In this document: in pieces, positions 52,499-61,150 of the stretch
Layout: each line of letters starts with the position of its first letter
Position numbering within the stretch: position 1 is the stretch's first letter
Assembly (NCBI GenBank): GCA_947477565.1
Contig: CANJUR010000001.1
Span: 91,996 to 155,995, forward strand
Source: Deltaproteobacteria bacterium
GTDB lineage: Bacteria; Myxococcota_A; Polyangia; Polyangiales; Ga0077539
DNA length: 64,000 nucleotides
Direction of reading: 5' to 3'
Program-made: the position numbers and the translations under genes
The notes under the pieces: generated by a model
Told to the model about the DNA's origin: nothing
Databases searched by the model: none
The model's input: the letters and a program-made list of their open reading frames with translations, nothing else

Positions 52499-54022
52499 CT
52501 ACGGTTCGCTGTACCAGAAGGCCGCCGTCGTCCAAGCCGGGTGATCCCGCGCAATGATCACTTCGGCGCCGCGATGTCCCGTCGTCTCCACCATCACTCG
52601 AAGACTGCGTTGAAACTGAAACGCGTCGTTCGTGTGAAACGAGTAGATCGCGACCGGCTGCGACTGGTAAGCGATGAAACCAGCGGTGGCCTGACGGTCG
52701 AAGCGCTCCCAGCCTGAGTTGAAGTACTCCTCCGTACCCGTGCCGTGGTAGCGAGGCGGCCAGGAGTCGTTGTCCGTCCAGATCATCCAGTCACCTTCTC
52801 CCCACCAGTCGGGAGTGGCCCACGCGACCTGCATCATCACTCCTACGTACTTCCCGCGACCATGCGCATTGAGTACCTCGTGGACGGGCACACCCTGCAC
52901 CCGTGTCGCCTGGGGTCCGCCCGCAGGAGTGCTGTTGCGGGTCACCTGAAACCGTCCCCAGTTTGCGGGCACCGACGTGCGCCGATCGATCTCGAGTGAA
53001 CCGTCGATTCGCACAGGAATTGACGCACGATTCTCAATCGTTACCCGCGCGCCACGCGCGAATGGCATCGGCAGTCGTGTCCAGAGTTCATTGCCACGCG
53101 CGCCCATCAGCAACGAACTGTATGGGACCCCCGTGATGTTGTTGTATCCCGCGACTCCAAAGAAGTCTCCGAGTGAGACATCCACCGCGGGTAGGCGGGC
53201 TCCGTCCCAGGTCAACAGCAGATGAACCTGGCGCGTCGCCGAGGCTGGCGACACGGCGACACGCAACTCCCGAATCGTCCCCATTCCCGACAGATCGATG
53301 GACCGCGCGGCCCCAGGGCTCAACTCGTGGTCAAGCCGGGCCGATTCCAGGCCCGACGGCAACGGGGAACGCTCGCGCTCGGCGAGCGACCACGCCGCAC
53401 GCACACGGGAAACCTCAGTCTGCTCCGCGGTGGTAAGCGGCAGCCGGAGAGACTCGACCGGAGTGTTCGGTGCATATCGCGACCATGTAATCTGCCAGTA
53501 ACCGCCCCAAAAATGATTCGGCCCGATGATCCGCACTCGGGCGTGGTGGGCGAAGGGGATCGGAAATAGTGATCCTGGATACGAACGCGTAGTGACGAGC
53601 GGCGGGGGGAACGCGCCACGGTCTTCTGAGAGATAGTCGTTTAGCAGCATGTCGATGGTCGGCGTTGAGGCCCGGTCGAGTGTGATCTCGATGCGGACAC
53701 CCACGAAGAGTGGACCGAGCACTCCCGTGTAGATCCTGTGAATGCAGCCTGGTCCGTCGATGTCGACGGGGACGTACGCGTCGCCGTCGATGCGAGAGTA
53801 TCCAGCCCAATCGATGTTTCCGCCGGAGCGGTCCCACGTGCTCTCCATCTCGGTGACGGAGCGGTCCAGTTCGGGCAGGTACGAGATGTCGTGGAGTCGA
53901 CGAAGAAACCATACGAGGTCTCGCGCATCCGGACGGTGGACGTCAGTTCGACCGCACACACATCCGAAGACCGCGGCCAGGACGAAGATGGCCCGCCGGG
54001 CGCTTACAGGGATCGTGCGCAA
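52499..54022 (-). CDS. DUF2961 (GH172-type) secreted protein
   Basis: The 507-residue protein has a hydrophobic N-terminus with cysteines (LAAVFGCVCGR), possibly a lipoprotein. The DUF2961 hallmarks are STWDRSGGNIDWAGY, a VDIDGPGCIHRIYTG strand, a central VGVMMQVAWATP and the signature GEGDWMIWTDNDSWPPRYHG then TEEYFNSGW. GH172 enzymes of this family act on difructose dianhydride or arabinofuranosyl/fructofuranosyl linkages and form jelly-roll trimers. Asp and Glu of the GEGD and TEEYF motifs are retained. Its ATG overlaps the end of the FGE-like gene by 19 bases, implying cotranscription. Confidence 0.85.
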   Translation of the reverse strand: MRTIPVSARRAIFVLAAVFGCVCGRTDVHRPDARDLVWFLRRLHDISYLPELDRSVTEMESTWDRSGGNIDWAGYSRIDGDAYVPVDIDGPGCIHRIYTGVLGPLFVGVRIEITLDRASTPTIDMLLNDYLSEDRGAFPPPLVTTRSYPGSLFPIPFAHHARVRIIGPNHFWGGYWQITWSRYAPNTPVESLRLPLTTAEQTEVSRVRAAWSLAERERSPLPSGLESARLDHELSPGAARSIDLSGMGTIRELRVAVSPASATRQVHLLLTWDGARLPAVDVSLGDFFGVAGYNNITGVPYSSLLMGARGNELWTRLPMPFARGARVTIENRASIPVRIDGSLEIDRRTSVPANWGRFQVTRNSTPAGGPQATRVQGVPVHEVLNAHGRGKYVGVMMQVAWATPDWWGEGDWMIWTDNDSWPPRYHGTGTEEYFNSGWERFDRQATAGFIAYQSQPVAIYSFHTNDAFQFQRSLRVMVETTGHRGAEVIIARDHPAWTTAAFWYSEP

Positions 54023-55629
54023 CGGAACCCGACGGAGTTGAGCGGCAACGATGGAGAGAAGCCCACGCGCGATGCAGATCGTGCGTTGACCTCAGGGTTG
54101 ACCCACGCGCCCCCTGCGATGAGTCGCAGTTCCGCGGTCGACGTGCAGACAGGATCGATGCGAGTGGGCCAGCATCCGACCCGGTGCGCTGCGGGGACAA
54201 AAGCGTCGGCGACCCACTCCGCAAGGTTGCCTGCGAGGTCGTAGACTCCAGCGGTTGCAGCGAAGCGTCCGACGCGGCGAGTGGAAGCTCCATCTTCGCC
54301 GGGACAGGGAGCGATGAGCGCTCGATCACACGAAGCAAGCTCGGCGCCCGAAGCGGGTGTCTGGTTGCCCCATGGGTAGACCCGAGCAGCGATCAGTCCG
54401 CTCGCTGGCACCGTCCGACCACGCGCAGTGAACTCCCACTCCGCTTCGGTCGGCAGGCGGCCCCCGTCCCACACGCAGAACTCCTGTGCGGCCCACCATG
54501 TCAGACAGTTAATCGGGTGGGCTTCTCGTCTGTCCGCCACATCACTCCAGTTGCACGAAGGAAACGCAGCGGTTGTGACCGGGGCGCCCGCAGCTTCTCC
54601 CCAGGGGACAAACACGACACCTGGATATGCAATCGGGCGTGACCGAATCCGCTCGATGTCCGCTGCTCTTGCCGACCAGAATGCCCGGAAGCGAGCGACC
54701 GTTACCTCGTGGCTGTCGATGCTGAACGTGCTCACTCGCACGGCGGTGACCTCCGGAGCGCTGTAGATCGCGCAGCCCGGCGACACCGAGCCGGAGGCGC
54801 AGATCGTGTCGTTGCCGATGGTGAATGTGCCGCCCGCTACGCTGATCAGCCCGCAGCCCGGCGTCCCCGTCGCGCTACAGCTCGGCTGCTCAGAACCACA
54901 TACGCCAGCGACGCACGCTCCGTCGCAGGCCTGGAAGCCCGCGATGCAGTCCCGACGACAGACCGCCGCGACGCAGTTTGCCATCACGTTGTCGCCGCCC
55001 GGGCAGACGATTCCACACCCGCCGCAGTGCTGATTATTGGTGCTGGTGTCGATGCAGCTACCCGCGCAGAGCGTCGGCGACGAGGGCATGCACCCGCTCG
55101 AACACGCGTAGGCCCCTCCTGACGAAGCACACACGGGGGTGCCGCCCGCACAACGCGTCGTGCACGCGCCGCAATGGTCCGTCGCGGCGAGGCTCGTCTC
55201 GCAGCCGCGCGAGGTATCCGCGGAGCACCGATCCCACCCCGTGGCGCAGGCGGTCGCGTCGATAACGCACGCGCTCGAGGCGCAGCGAACGTTGCCCGCG
55301 ACGACGTTGGGGAGCGCCGCGCAGTTGTTGCCACACGCTCCGCAATCGGAGACCTCCACCGAGACATCGATGCACCGCGAGCCGCACCGAACGAGCGGCG
55401 CGGGACACTCCGACACGTCGGGCCGGTCGACGCCGATCGGAACGTCAACCGCCGTGGGGGCATCAGCGACGTCCGGCGTGTCGAGCGTGATGGGCACTTC
55501 GGACATCTCAGACGTACTGAGGTCCGTCGCCGCATCCGCCGCGGAGTCGAGCACCACGCGTATCTCGGGCACACACCCCGCTGCCCACACGCTCACCAAC
55601 GCAGCCGCTCGCCATTTCATCAAGGTCAT
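54004..55629 (-). CDS. FGE/SUMF1-like lipoprotein with Cys-rich stalk
   Basis: From ATG 55629 (AGAAGGGA ribosome site 8 bases upstream) the product is 541 residues. Lipobox WAAGC, an Asp/Val/Thr-rich spacer, then a CGACG-type Cys region (about 75-260: DCGACGNNC, HCGACTTRC, HCGGCGIVC). A formylglycine-generating-enzyme-like domain follows (about 270-540: ISVAGGTFTIGND, LPTEAEWEFTARGR, YDLAGNLAEWVADAF, IAGGAWVNPEVNARSASR, VGFRCARS). In FGE the catalytic cysteines lie near the last motif; none is present there, so it is probably a non-catalytic sugar- or peptide-binding relative. It is upstream of, and overlaps, the DUF2961 gene. Confidence 0.83.
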   Translation of the reverse strand: MTLMKWRAAALVSVWAAGCVPEIRVVLDSAADAATDLSTSEMSEVPITLDTPDVADAPTAVDVPIGVDRPDVSECPAPLVRCGSRCIDVSVEVSDCGACGNNCAALPNVVAGNVRCASSACVIDATACATGWDRCSADTSRGCETSLAATDHCGACTTRCAGGTPVCASSGGAYACSSGCMPSSPTLCAGSCIDTSTNNQHCGGCGIVCPGGDNVMANCVAAVCRRDCIAGFQACDGACVAGVCGSEQPSCSATGTPGCGLISVAGGTFTIGNDTICASGSVSPGCAIYSAPEVTAVRVSTFSIDSHEVTVARFRAFWSARAADIERIRSRPIAYPGVVFVPWGEAAGAPVTTAAFPSCNWSDVADRREAHPINCLTWWAAQEFCVWDGGRLPTEAEWEFTARGRTVPASGLIAARVYPWGNQTPASGAELASCDRALIAPCPGEDGASTRRVGRFAATAGVYDLAGNLAEWVADAFVPAAHRVGCWPTRIDPVCTSTAELRLIAGGAWVNPEVNARSASRVGFSPSLPLNSVGFRCARSL

Positions 55630-56219
55630 GATTCGTCCCTTCTGAGAGGTTGAATCGTCCGCATCGCCCCGCGGGAGCCTGCCGCTCGAGCTGAACCCCG
55701 TGGTGAGTGATGCGGCCTGAACGCCACATGGTCGCGTCAAGGCGTCGAGACGTTGCTCTTCCGCCTCGACCGTGCCGAGAACATCCCGATGCTCTGCGCA
55801 GAACGATTCAGATTTTGCGCCGGACCGAACCTGAGCGGATGGGACATTTCTCGTCGCGGCCCCGTCGGCGGTGCCATCAGCGCTTCCACGGATGACTACC
55901 GCTCGTAATAATCATTGAACAAAGCCGCTCCGTTGTACGGTTGGAGCCCAATCGCAAGCACCAGTGCGAGGCCCGCTCCCCGCCGCCCGTCGTGGTCAAA
56001 TTCACGCGGAACCTGGTGGCCGTCTACACACCGGGACACCCTCTGTCGCTCGCGTGCGAGGCGCTCGATGCAATGGGTACGCGCGCCGCATCTCGGGTCA
56101 CACAGCGGAGCCATCACGAGGTCGCACCGACAGGTCGCGGTCGATGGCAGCGCGGCCCAATGCAACGCTGCGGGCGCACCGGTCGATCGAGGGCCAAACC
56201 TATTCCCACATCGACGACG

Positions 56220-56397
56220 GACGACCGCTCGGAGGCTCTGCGGCTTCGTTCAACCTCGCCCTGGCGAAGCGTCCGAGGCCGCGTGGTTGACGGTCACCCG
56301 CTCGCGGTGGCGCTTCGCCAAACCGCTATCTCTTTCTGTAACTGGAGGGGATGCGTGCCAGAAGGGCTGCGGGGGTTGGATCGCTTATCCCCCTGCG
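56220..56397. repeat. Dispersed repeat, copy B
   Basis: This is the second copy of the sequence at 52272-52446. It lies about 3.9 kb away in the same orientation. Its right end coincides with the point where nhaA homology begins. No terminal inverted repeats or target duplication is obvious, so I cannot say whether it is a MITE-like element or a shared leftover of a gene. Confidence 0.8.
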
Positions 56398-56540
56398 CAG
56401 CTCTTCCCGCAGGATGTCCCGCTTGATCTCGAGCCCGACGGCCAGGAAAAAGGGGTCATGAAGCCCTCGTTGATCCGGTGGCGGACGGACCAGCGCAGCA
56501 CGCCGCGGACGACCACCTCGTCGCGGAACTCGACGACCGG
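56397..56540 (-). pseudogene. Fragment of Na+/H+ antiporter NhaA
   Basis: The leftward frame reads VEFRDEVVVRGVLRWSVRH, then INEGFMTPFFLAVGLEIKRD and ILREEL. This matches NhaA near its first conserved block (WINDGLMAxFFFxVGLEIKRExLxGEL). Only about 48 residues are present. The upstream and downstream parts of the roughly 390-residue protein are missing, and the frame continues into repeat copy B. So it is a remnant, not a gene. Confidence 0.7.
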
Positions 56541-56666
56541 ACCGCGCCGCCGAAGCGACCGCTGGTCATCGCTGGGTGGAGCTACCGCGTACTGATGATG
56601 ATCTGGAAGTGCCCGACGCCCACCGAACGGTTGGCGTCGCGCCGCCGCGACGGGCGGGTGGGTCGA

Positions 56667-58334
56667 TCAGTCGCCGCTCTGGATACGGATGCCCGGTGGG
56701 TTTGGGCAGGGGAGGCACAGGCGCATGCCCGCGAACAGCACACCGGCGGCGCCGCCCGCGCAGCGTGCCGTGCAGTCCCAGGCGCGCACCTCGGGGCGGA
56801 AGTGACGGAAGCAGGTGCCCCGGCACGCGATCCGGTCGGGCCACGCGGCGCACGCGGCTTCGGTGCCGAAGACACCGCCGTAGCGGATGACCATCTGGCA
56901 ACCCGGCTCACAGACCCATCCGCGGGTGATGGAGTAGTTTTCGAACTGCTCGCTGGGGCACGTGGGCGGCGGGGCGACGCAGCCCGAGAAGCCCATCGCC
57001 CCCTCCACGTACACCTGACCGTCGGGGCAGCGGCGCGTTTCACACACATCGTCCATCATCGCCCAGCCGTCGCCCATCTGGATTCCGCACATCAACGCCA
57101 CGGGCAGGTTGCGCTGCCGGTAGACCCTCGTCTGACCGGCGGGGCAGAGGCAGCCCTCATCGACGCGGCCGTCGCAGTTGTCGTCGATGCTGTTGCAGAG
57201 TTCGGCGACGGGCACCACCTGGCCGCCGCACGCGCCCCATCGGCCGTCGGTGCATCGCATCGATCCGGCGTGGCACGCCCCGATGGTGGTCGACGCCGAA
57301 GGACCATCGAAGCACGACCGCATCTCACCGGTGGTGCAGGGACAGTCCTCGTCGACCTCGCCGTCGCAGTCGTCATCGGCGCCGTTGCACGCCTCCTCGC
57401 GGGGGCCTACGGCCTGCCCGCAGACGCTCCAGTCCGAGCCTCCGGACATCCGGTCGACGCAGCGCTGAGTACCCGCGAGGCAGGTGCCGCGACCGACCGT
57501 CCCGGCGGGGCCGGGGTAGCACGAGCGCATCTCGCCGAGACGGCAGTTGCAGTTCTCGTCGACGACCCCGTCGCAGTCATCATCCACACCGTTACAGGAC
57601 TCGAAATTGGGTACGATCATCCCATCGCAGTTGCCCCACGTGAGACCGCCGAAGGTGTCGCGCGCGCAGGTCTGGGCGCCCCCGCGGCAGGGTCCGACCC
57701 CCGGCGTCGCAGCGGGACCGGCGTAGCACGACCGGGTCGCGCCCTCGGTCGGACACGAACAGTCCTCGTCGACGCGCCCGTCGCAGTTGTCGTCCATGCC
57801 GTTGCATTGCTCGATCTCCGGGCTCCCGGCGCCGGTGCAGGCGAGCCAGGTGCCGCCCTCGGCGCAGCGCATCGCGCCCCACTGACACCGCGTTCCGCCC
57901 GCATGGTCAGCGCGACCCGGGTAGCAGGGCTGACTGGTTCCGGGTTCGCAAGGGCAGTCCTGGTCGACGTAACCGTCGAAGTCGTCGTCGAGGCCGTTGC
58001 CGCAGATGTCGCCACCCGACATCAGCCCAACGCGCGGCAGGCCCGCGTCGTCGCTCATCGACGCATCGCCTGACATCGACGCGTCGCCTGACATCGACCC
58101 ATCGGTCGAAGCGCCGATGTCAAGGGGGGTGATCGTCCCGGTGTCCACCGGTTCGGCTGTGTCCAGCGCTCCGGCATCGCCTCCGGTCGCCGCATCATCT
58201 CCCGGCATCGCGCCCGTGTCGGGCGACGGGCGATCGGATGACACCGCCGTCGGCTCGATGATGCCGTCGCCGTTCTGCGAACAGCCCTCAGCCGCCACAA
58301 TGCCTAGAACCATTGCGAACGCCATAGATCTCAT
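56667..58334 (-). CDS. MopE-type metal-binding-repeat lipoprotein
   Basis: From ATG 58334 (AGGAG 9-13 bases upstream) the product is 555 residues. Lipobox AAEGC, an Asp/Ser/Thr-rich spacer with GDASMS repeats, then five Cys/Asp repeats: CGNGLDDDFDGYVDQDC, CNGMDDNCDGRVDEDC, CNGVDDDCDGVVDENC, CNGADDDCDGEVDEDC and CNSIDDNCDGRVDEGC. These are the MopE putative metal-binding motif (PF11617), known from copper-repressible surface protein MopE of Methylococcus and common in myxobacteria. Between repeats are CYPG-type segments. The C-terminus has about 12 further cysteines. The metal is unknown. Its leader holds an IS91 remnant. Confidence 0.85.
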   Translation of the reverse strand: MRSMAFAMVLGIVAAEGCSQNGDGIIEPTAVSSDRPSPDTGAMPGDDAATGGDAGALDTAEPVDTGTITPLDIGASTDGSMSGDASMSGDASMSDDAGLPRVGLMSGGDICGNGLDDDFDGYVDQDCPCEPGTSQPCYPGRADHAGGTRCQWGAMRCAEGGTWLACTGAGSPEIEQCNGMDDNCDGRVDEDCSCPTEGATRSCYAGPAATPGVGPCRGGAQTCARDTFGGLTWGNCDGMIVPNFESCNGVDDDCDGVVDENCNCRLGEMRSCYPGPAGTVGRGTCLAGTQRCVDRMSGGSDWSVCGQAVGPREEACNGADDDCDGEVDEDCPCTTGEMRSCFDGPSASTTIGACHAGSMRCTDGRWGACGGQVVPVAELCNSIDDNCDGRVDEGCLCPAGQTRVYRQRNLPVALMCGIQMGDGWAMMDDVCETRRCPDGQVYVEGAMGFSGCVAPPPTCPSEQFENYSITRGWVCEPGCQMVIRYGGVFGTEAACAAWPDRIACRGTCFRHFRPEVRAWDCTARCAGGAAGVLFAGMRLCLPCPNPPGIRIQSGD

Positions 58335-58384
58335 CGGTGATGCTCCTGGCAAACCGCTGAACCGCGCCGGTCTCGCCGTCGCGG

Positions 58385-58406
58385 ATGGCACCGGAGAAGG
58401 TGCCAT
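58385..58406. repeat. Perfect 8-bp inverted repeat in the leader of the MopE-like gene
   Basis: ATGGCACC at 58385-58392 and GGTGCCAT at 58399-58406 surround the 6-base loop GGAGAA. It lies 50 bases upstream of the ATG at 58334 and could be an operator or a leader hairpin. No U-run follows. Confidence 0.6.
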
Positions 58407-58481
58407 TCGTCAAGGCGGGCGATGACGCATTGTGGGTGCGCGGCGGTGCAGAAGCACTGCGCCATGCGGCCGAGCGAGAGG

Positions 58482-58664
58482 GCCCACATCCACGCCGTCG
58501 TGATCGCGGGCGCGGGCGCGCTGCCACCGCGCAGTGCGTCCGACATGCTCGACCCACTCCGCGCGGCGCTCTACCGAACCGACTGGGTGGTCTGCGCCAG
58601 GGCATCCTTTCTCGGCGCCGAGCAGGTGTACGCGTACCTCCGCAGGATGGAAGAGCGACCTTTC
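58482..58664 (+). pseudogene. Collapsed IS91-type transposase fragment
   Basis: The rightward frame reads HIHAVVIAG (compare HPHVHAIVxxGG) and, about 15 residues on, LRAALYRTDWVVCARASFLG then AEQVYAYLRR. This matches the IS91/IS801 family block LxRxDWVVYAKPPFGGPEQVLxYLGR. The block between these two conserved parts, normally about 80 residues, is deleted and the rest of the element is absent. The 410-bp stretch between the MopE-like and TPR-like genes (58335-58744) contains this and the 8-bp dyad only. Confidence 0.6.
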
Positions 58665-58744
58665 AGTACCCCTTCGCGGGCGCCGCGAGTCGCGCTGAGG
58701 AGCGCGTCGAGCGTGGTGCACGCCGCACCTCCGGACCCGTCGCC

Positions 58745-59602
58745 CTACCACGCGATGCGCGCCCCCAGCGCAAACGCTCCACCGCCTCGTTGCACCGTCA
58801 CGAGCACCGGCGCGGCTGCGCGATGGCCCACCCTGGGCACGATCCACCAGAGCGCACCCGTCAGCAGGGCGGCCCCACCGACGATGGTCGCCACGTCGCC
58901 TGCAACGAGCGCGGCGCGGTACCGATCGTCGAAGGCCACGGCCGCGGGATCACAGTGCAGCGGCGCTGCAGGACAGAGCGCATCGCGCTCACGCTGCGCC
59001 TCGGCGGCAACAACGAAGAGTACGCCCGATGCCACGACGCTCGCGAGGCCTGCGCCACCCAGTATCCACGGACCCGCGACGGGGGGCCGCGGGGCACCTC
59101 CCGGCCGAGGCACCGGGGCGAGCGTAGGGGATCGGTCGCGGCTCTGCACGAGGGCTGGGAAGACCGCAGGTGCGGGGGCTCCCACCGTGGGCCGCGGCCA
59201 TGGAACGGGCTCTGGAACCGCGACTACGGGTGGGGCCGTGCGCGCGACGATGGACGCGCAGGCGCGCAGCAAGAGGTCGCGGTCGCGCAGGGCGGGTTCG
59301 GTCTCGGCCGCACGTACGCAGCGCGTAGCCAGTCGGTGCGCCTCGTCGCGATGGCCGAGGGCGTCGTGTTCCCGCGCGACGAAATACTCGATCGACGGCG
59401 AGCTGCGCATCTCCATCGACCGCGTGGCGGCGTCGAGGGCCTCGCGGTGATCGCCTGCTCCGCGCGCGCGCTGCGCACGCAGGATGAGCTCGCGGCGCAC
59501 GCGCTCGTTGCTCCCCTCCTGCGCGTACGACGACCTGGCGCAGAGCGCAGCGGGAGCGAGCACGAGCCAGAACCCGAACGCAATCCGCAGAGGCTCGCGC
59601 AT
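58745..59602 (-). CDS. Secreted TPR-like membrane-anchored partner of the adjacent kinase
   Basis: From ATG 59602 the product is 285 residues with a signal peptide (APAALCARSSYAQ), a TPR-like helical region (about 30-110: RAGDHREALDAATRSMEM...LGHRDEAHRLATRCV), a Pro/Arg-rich linker and two hydrophobic C-terminal helices (WILGGAGLASVVASGVLFVV and ATIVGGAALLTGALWWIV). Proteins of this architecture commonly follow Hanks-type kinases in myxobacteria. The start is one base past the kinase stop, so it is cotranscribed. Function is not established. Confidence 0.75.
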   Translation of the reverse strand: MREPLRIAFGFWLVLAPAALCARSSYAQEGSNERVRRELILRAQRARGAGDHREALDAATRSMEMRSSPSIEYFVAREHDALGHRDEAHRLATRCVRAAETEPALRDRDLLLRACASIVARTAPPVVAVPEPVPWPRPTVGAPAPAVFPALVQSRDRSPTLAPVPRPGGAPRPPVAGPWILGGAGLASVVASGVLFVVAAEAQRERDALCPAAPLHCDPAAVAFDDRYRAALVAGDVATIVGGAALLTGALWWIVPRVGHRAAAPVLVTVQRGGGAFALGARIAW

Positions 59603-59603
59603 C

Positions 59604-60962
59604 TCAGTCGATCTCGATATCCGGTTCAACGACTTCGACGGAGGGTGTGCTCCGCGCTGCCGTCGTCGCCCCGCGCGGTGGTGCGTTGCGTCGGCGTCTG
59701 GGAGGCGCAGCCCGCGACGCCGAGGGCGGGACGACGCCCGCACGCTCCATGGATGCCGCGCCCGTCGCGAGGCCGTGAGCCGCTGGAGCCGCGGGCTGCA
59801 CGGGGCCTTGCCCATCGGCGACCGCTGCGTCCGCGTTGGAGGGTGCGACGCTCACGCGCGGCATCGCGAGCCTTTCCGGGGCGCGAGGCACGCGCCAGCC
59901 CATCGGCACGAGCGCCACGATGGCGAGCGCCGCGACGATGCGAGCGCTGGGACCGCGGCGTCGAGCCTCGAAACCCTCTGTCTTCACGCCGTTCGGGGCG
60001 GCGTCGAGCGTCGGGCGACGCGCCCAGCGCGCCTCGGCGTCGTCTACGGTGGCGGCGAGGGCCTCGTGCATCGCGCCCGCCGCGGCGTACCGATCGCCCG
60101 GTTGCAGCGCCAGCGCCTTGCGGAGCACCGGCTCCCACGGGCCCAGATCGCGGCCGCCGCGGGCCGTCGTGGGGCGCGCGGGAGACATCACCTCGCCGTA
60201 GAGAGAAAAACTGTCCGTGCTCGCGTAGGCGCGGGTGCCCAACAGCAGCTCGATTACGAGCAGGCCGAGTGCGTGGACGTCGGTCCATGGGCCCGTCCGC
60301 GCGCGCGCCACCTGCTCGGGTGCGGAATAGCTCAGCGAGAACGATGCGTGATCGCTCCGGGTGTCGGTGACTCCCGTGCCCGCGCACTCATCGGGGAGCA
60401 TCACTTTTGCGATGCCAAAATCGAGCACGCGCAGATCGACGTCACCGCGCGCTGTGGCTGCGAGCATCAGGTTGGCGGGCTTGACATCGCGGTGCGCGAT
60501 GCCTTGCGCATGCACGCAAGCGAGTGCATCGAAGACCGGCGCGAGGAGCGCCAACACCGCGCGCGGCGAGCGCCCGAGGCCATCGCGAGCGGCGAGGTCG
60601 CGGTCGAGGGTGACGCCGTCGAGCCACTCGAGGGCCATCCACACGCCCCCGTTGGGGGCCACTGCGTGGGCGAGCGCGCCGAGCTCGTACACGCGCACGA
60701 TGGCATGGTGACGCAGCCCCGCGAGGATGCGCGCCTCGACGCGGAAGCGCTCGACGAGCGCATCCTCGGAAGCGCCCCGAAGCCGCGGCGGAATGTGCAG
60801 CACCTTGAGCGCCACGGGCACCCCAAGGTCGAGCCGTGTAGCCTTGTACACAACGCCCGAACCGCCGCGGGCGACGACGCCATGCACCGCGTACCGCCCC
60901 TCGAGCAGATGACCCGCGAGTTGAAACACGTCGTCGGCGCAGCGCTCCACCACGCGCGGCAT
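59604..60962 (-). CDS. Hanks-type serine/threonine protein kinase
   Basis: From ATG 60962 the product is 452 residues. The kinase domain (about 20-285) has the Gly-rich loop VVARGGSGVVYKA, the VAIK-type lysine in VALKVLH, the catalytic HRDVKPANLML, the DFG-like DFGIAKV, SAPEQ and the conserved WxDVHALGLLVIELL helix. All catalytic residues are present, so it should be active. A transmembrane helix at about 345-362 (ARIVAALAIVALVPMG) leads to a low-complexity, Ala/Arg/Pro-rich extracytoplasmic tail. Longer frames upstream lack kinase sequence. It is divergent from the Cys-rich lipoprotein genes. Confidence 0.93.
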   Translation of the reverse strand: MPRVVERCADDVFQLAGHLLEGRYAVHGVVARGGSGVVYKATRLDLGVPVALKVLHIPPRLRGASEDALVERFRVEARILAGLRHHAIVRVYELGALAHAVAPNGGVWMALEWLDGVTLDRDLAARDGLGRSPRAVLALLAPVFDALACVHAQGIAHRDVKPANLMLAATARGDVDLRVLDFGIAKVMLPDECAGTGVTDTRSDHASFSLSYSAPEQVARARTGPWTDVHALGLLVIELLLGTRAYASTDSFSLYGEVMSPARPTTARGGRDLGPWEPVLRKALALQPGDRYAAAGAMHEALAATVDDAEARWARRPTLDAAPNGVKTEGFEARRRGPSARIVAALAIVALVPMGWRVPRAPERLAMPRVSVAPSNADAAVADGQGPVQPAAPAAHGLATGAASMERAGVVPPSASRAAPPRRRRNAPPRGATTAARSTPSVEVVEPDIEID

Positions 60963-61150
60963 CCTAAACCACCTCCACGTTGGGAACGTAGCCTTCACGC
61001 GTCCGCTCGTCGAAGGGGAGCGGGTGATATCGGGGTGACATTGCGCCACGCGCCACGGCTCGCGTTGAATCGACGGGCGCTCCATCGACGGTTGCGCCAC
61101 GGCGGAGCGACCTCGAGGCCGCATCGATGTGTCAGCCCAGATTGGAAGAC

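Larger units (their letters stand above)
55630..56666. other. Gene-poor region between FGE-like and MopE-like genes, 1037 bp
   Basis: This gap holds copy B of the dispersed repeat, an nhaA fragment, and presumably the promoter of the FGE-like operon just right of 55629. The piece 55896-56219 has an open leftward frame with several Cys, but I cannot assign it or show it is expressed. Several frames are open by chance because of the high GC. Confidence 0.5.

Noticed and set aside
55896-56165. Leftward Cys-containing frame beside repeat copy B
   Set aside because: It has no recognisable domain, lies in a region of remnants and has no supported start.
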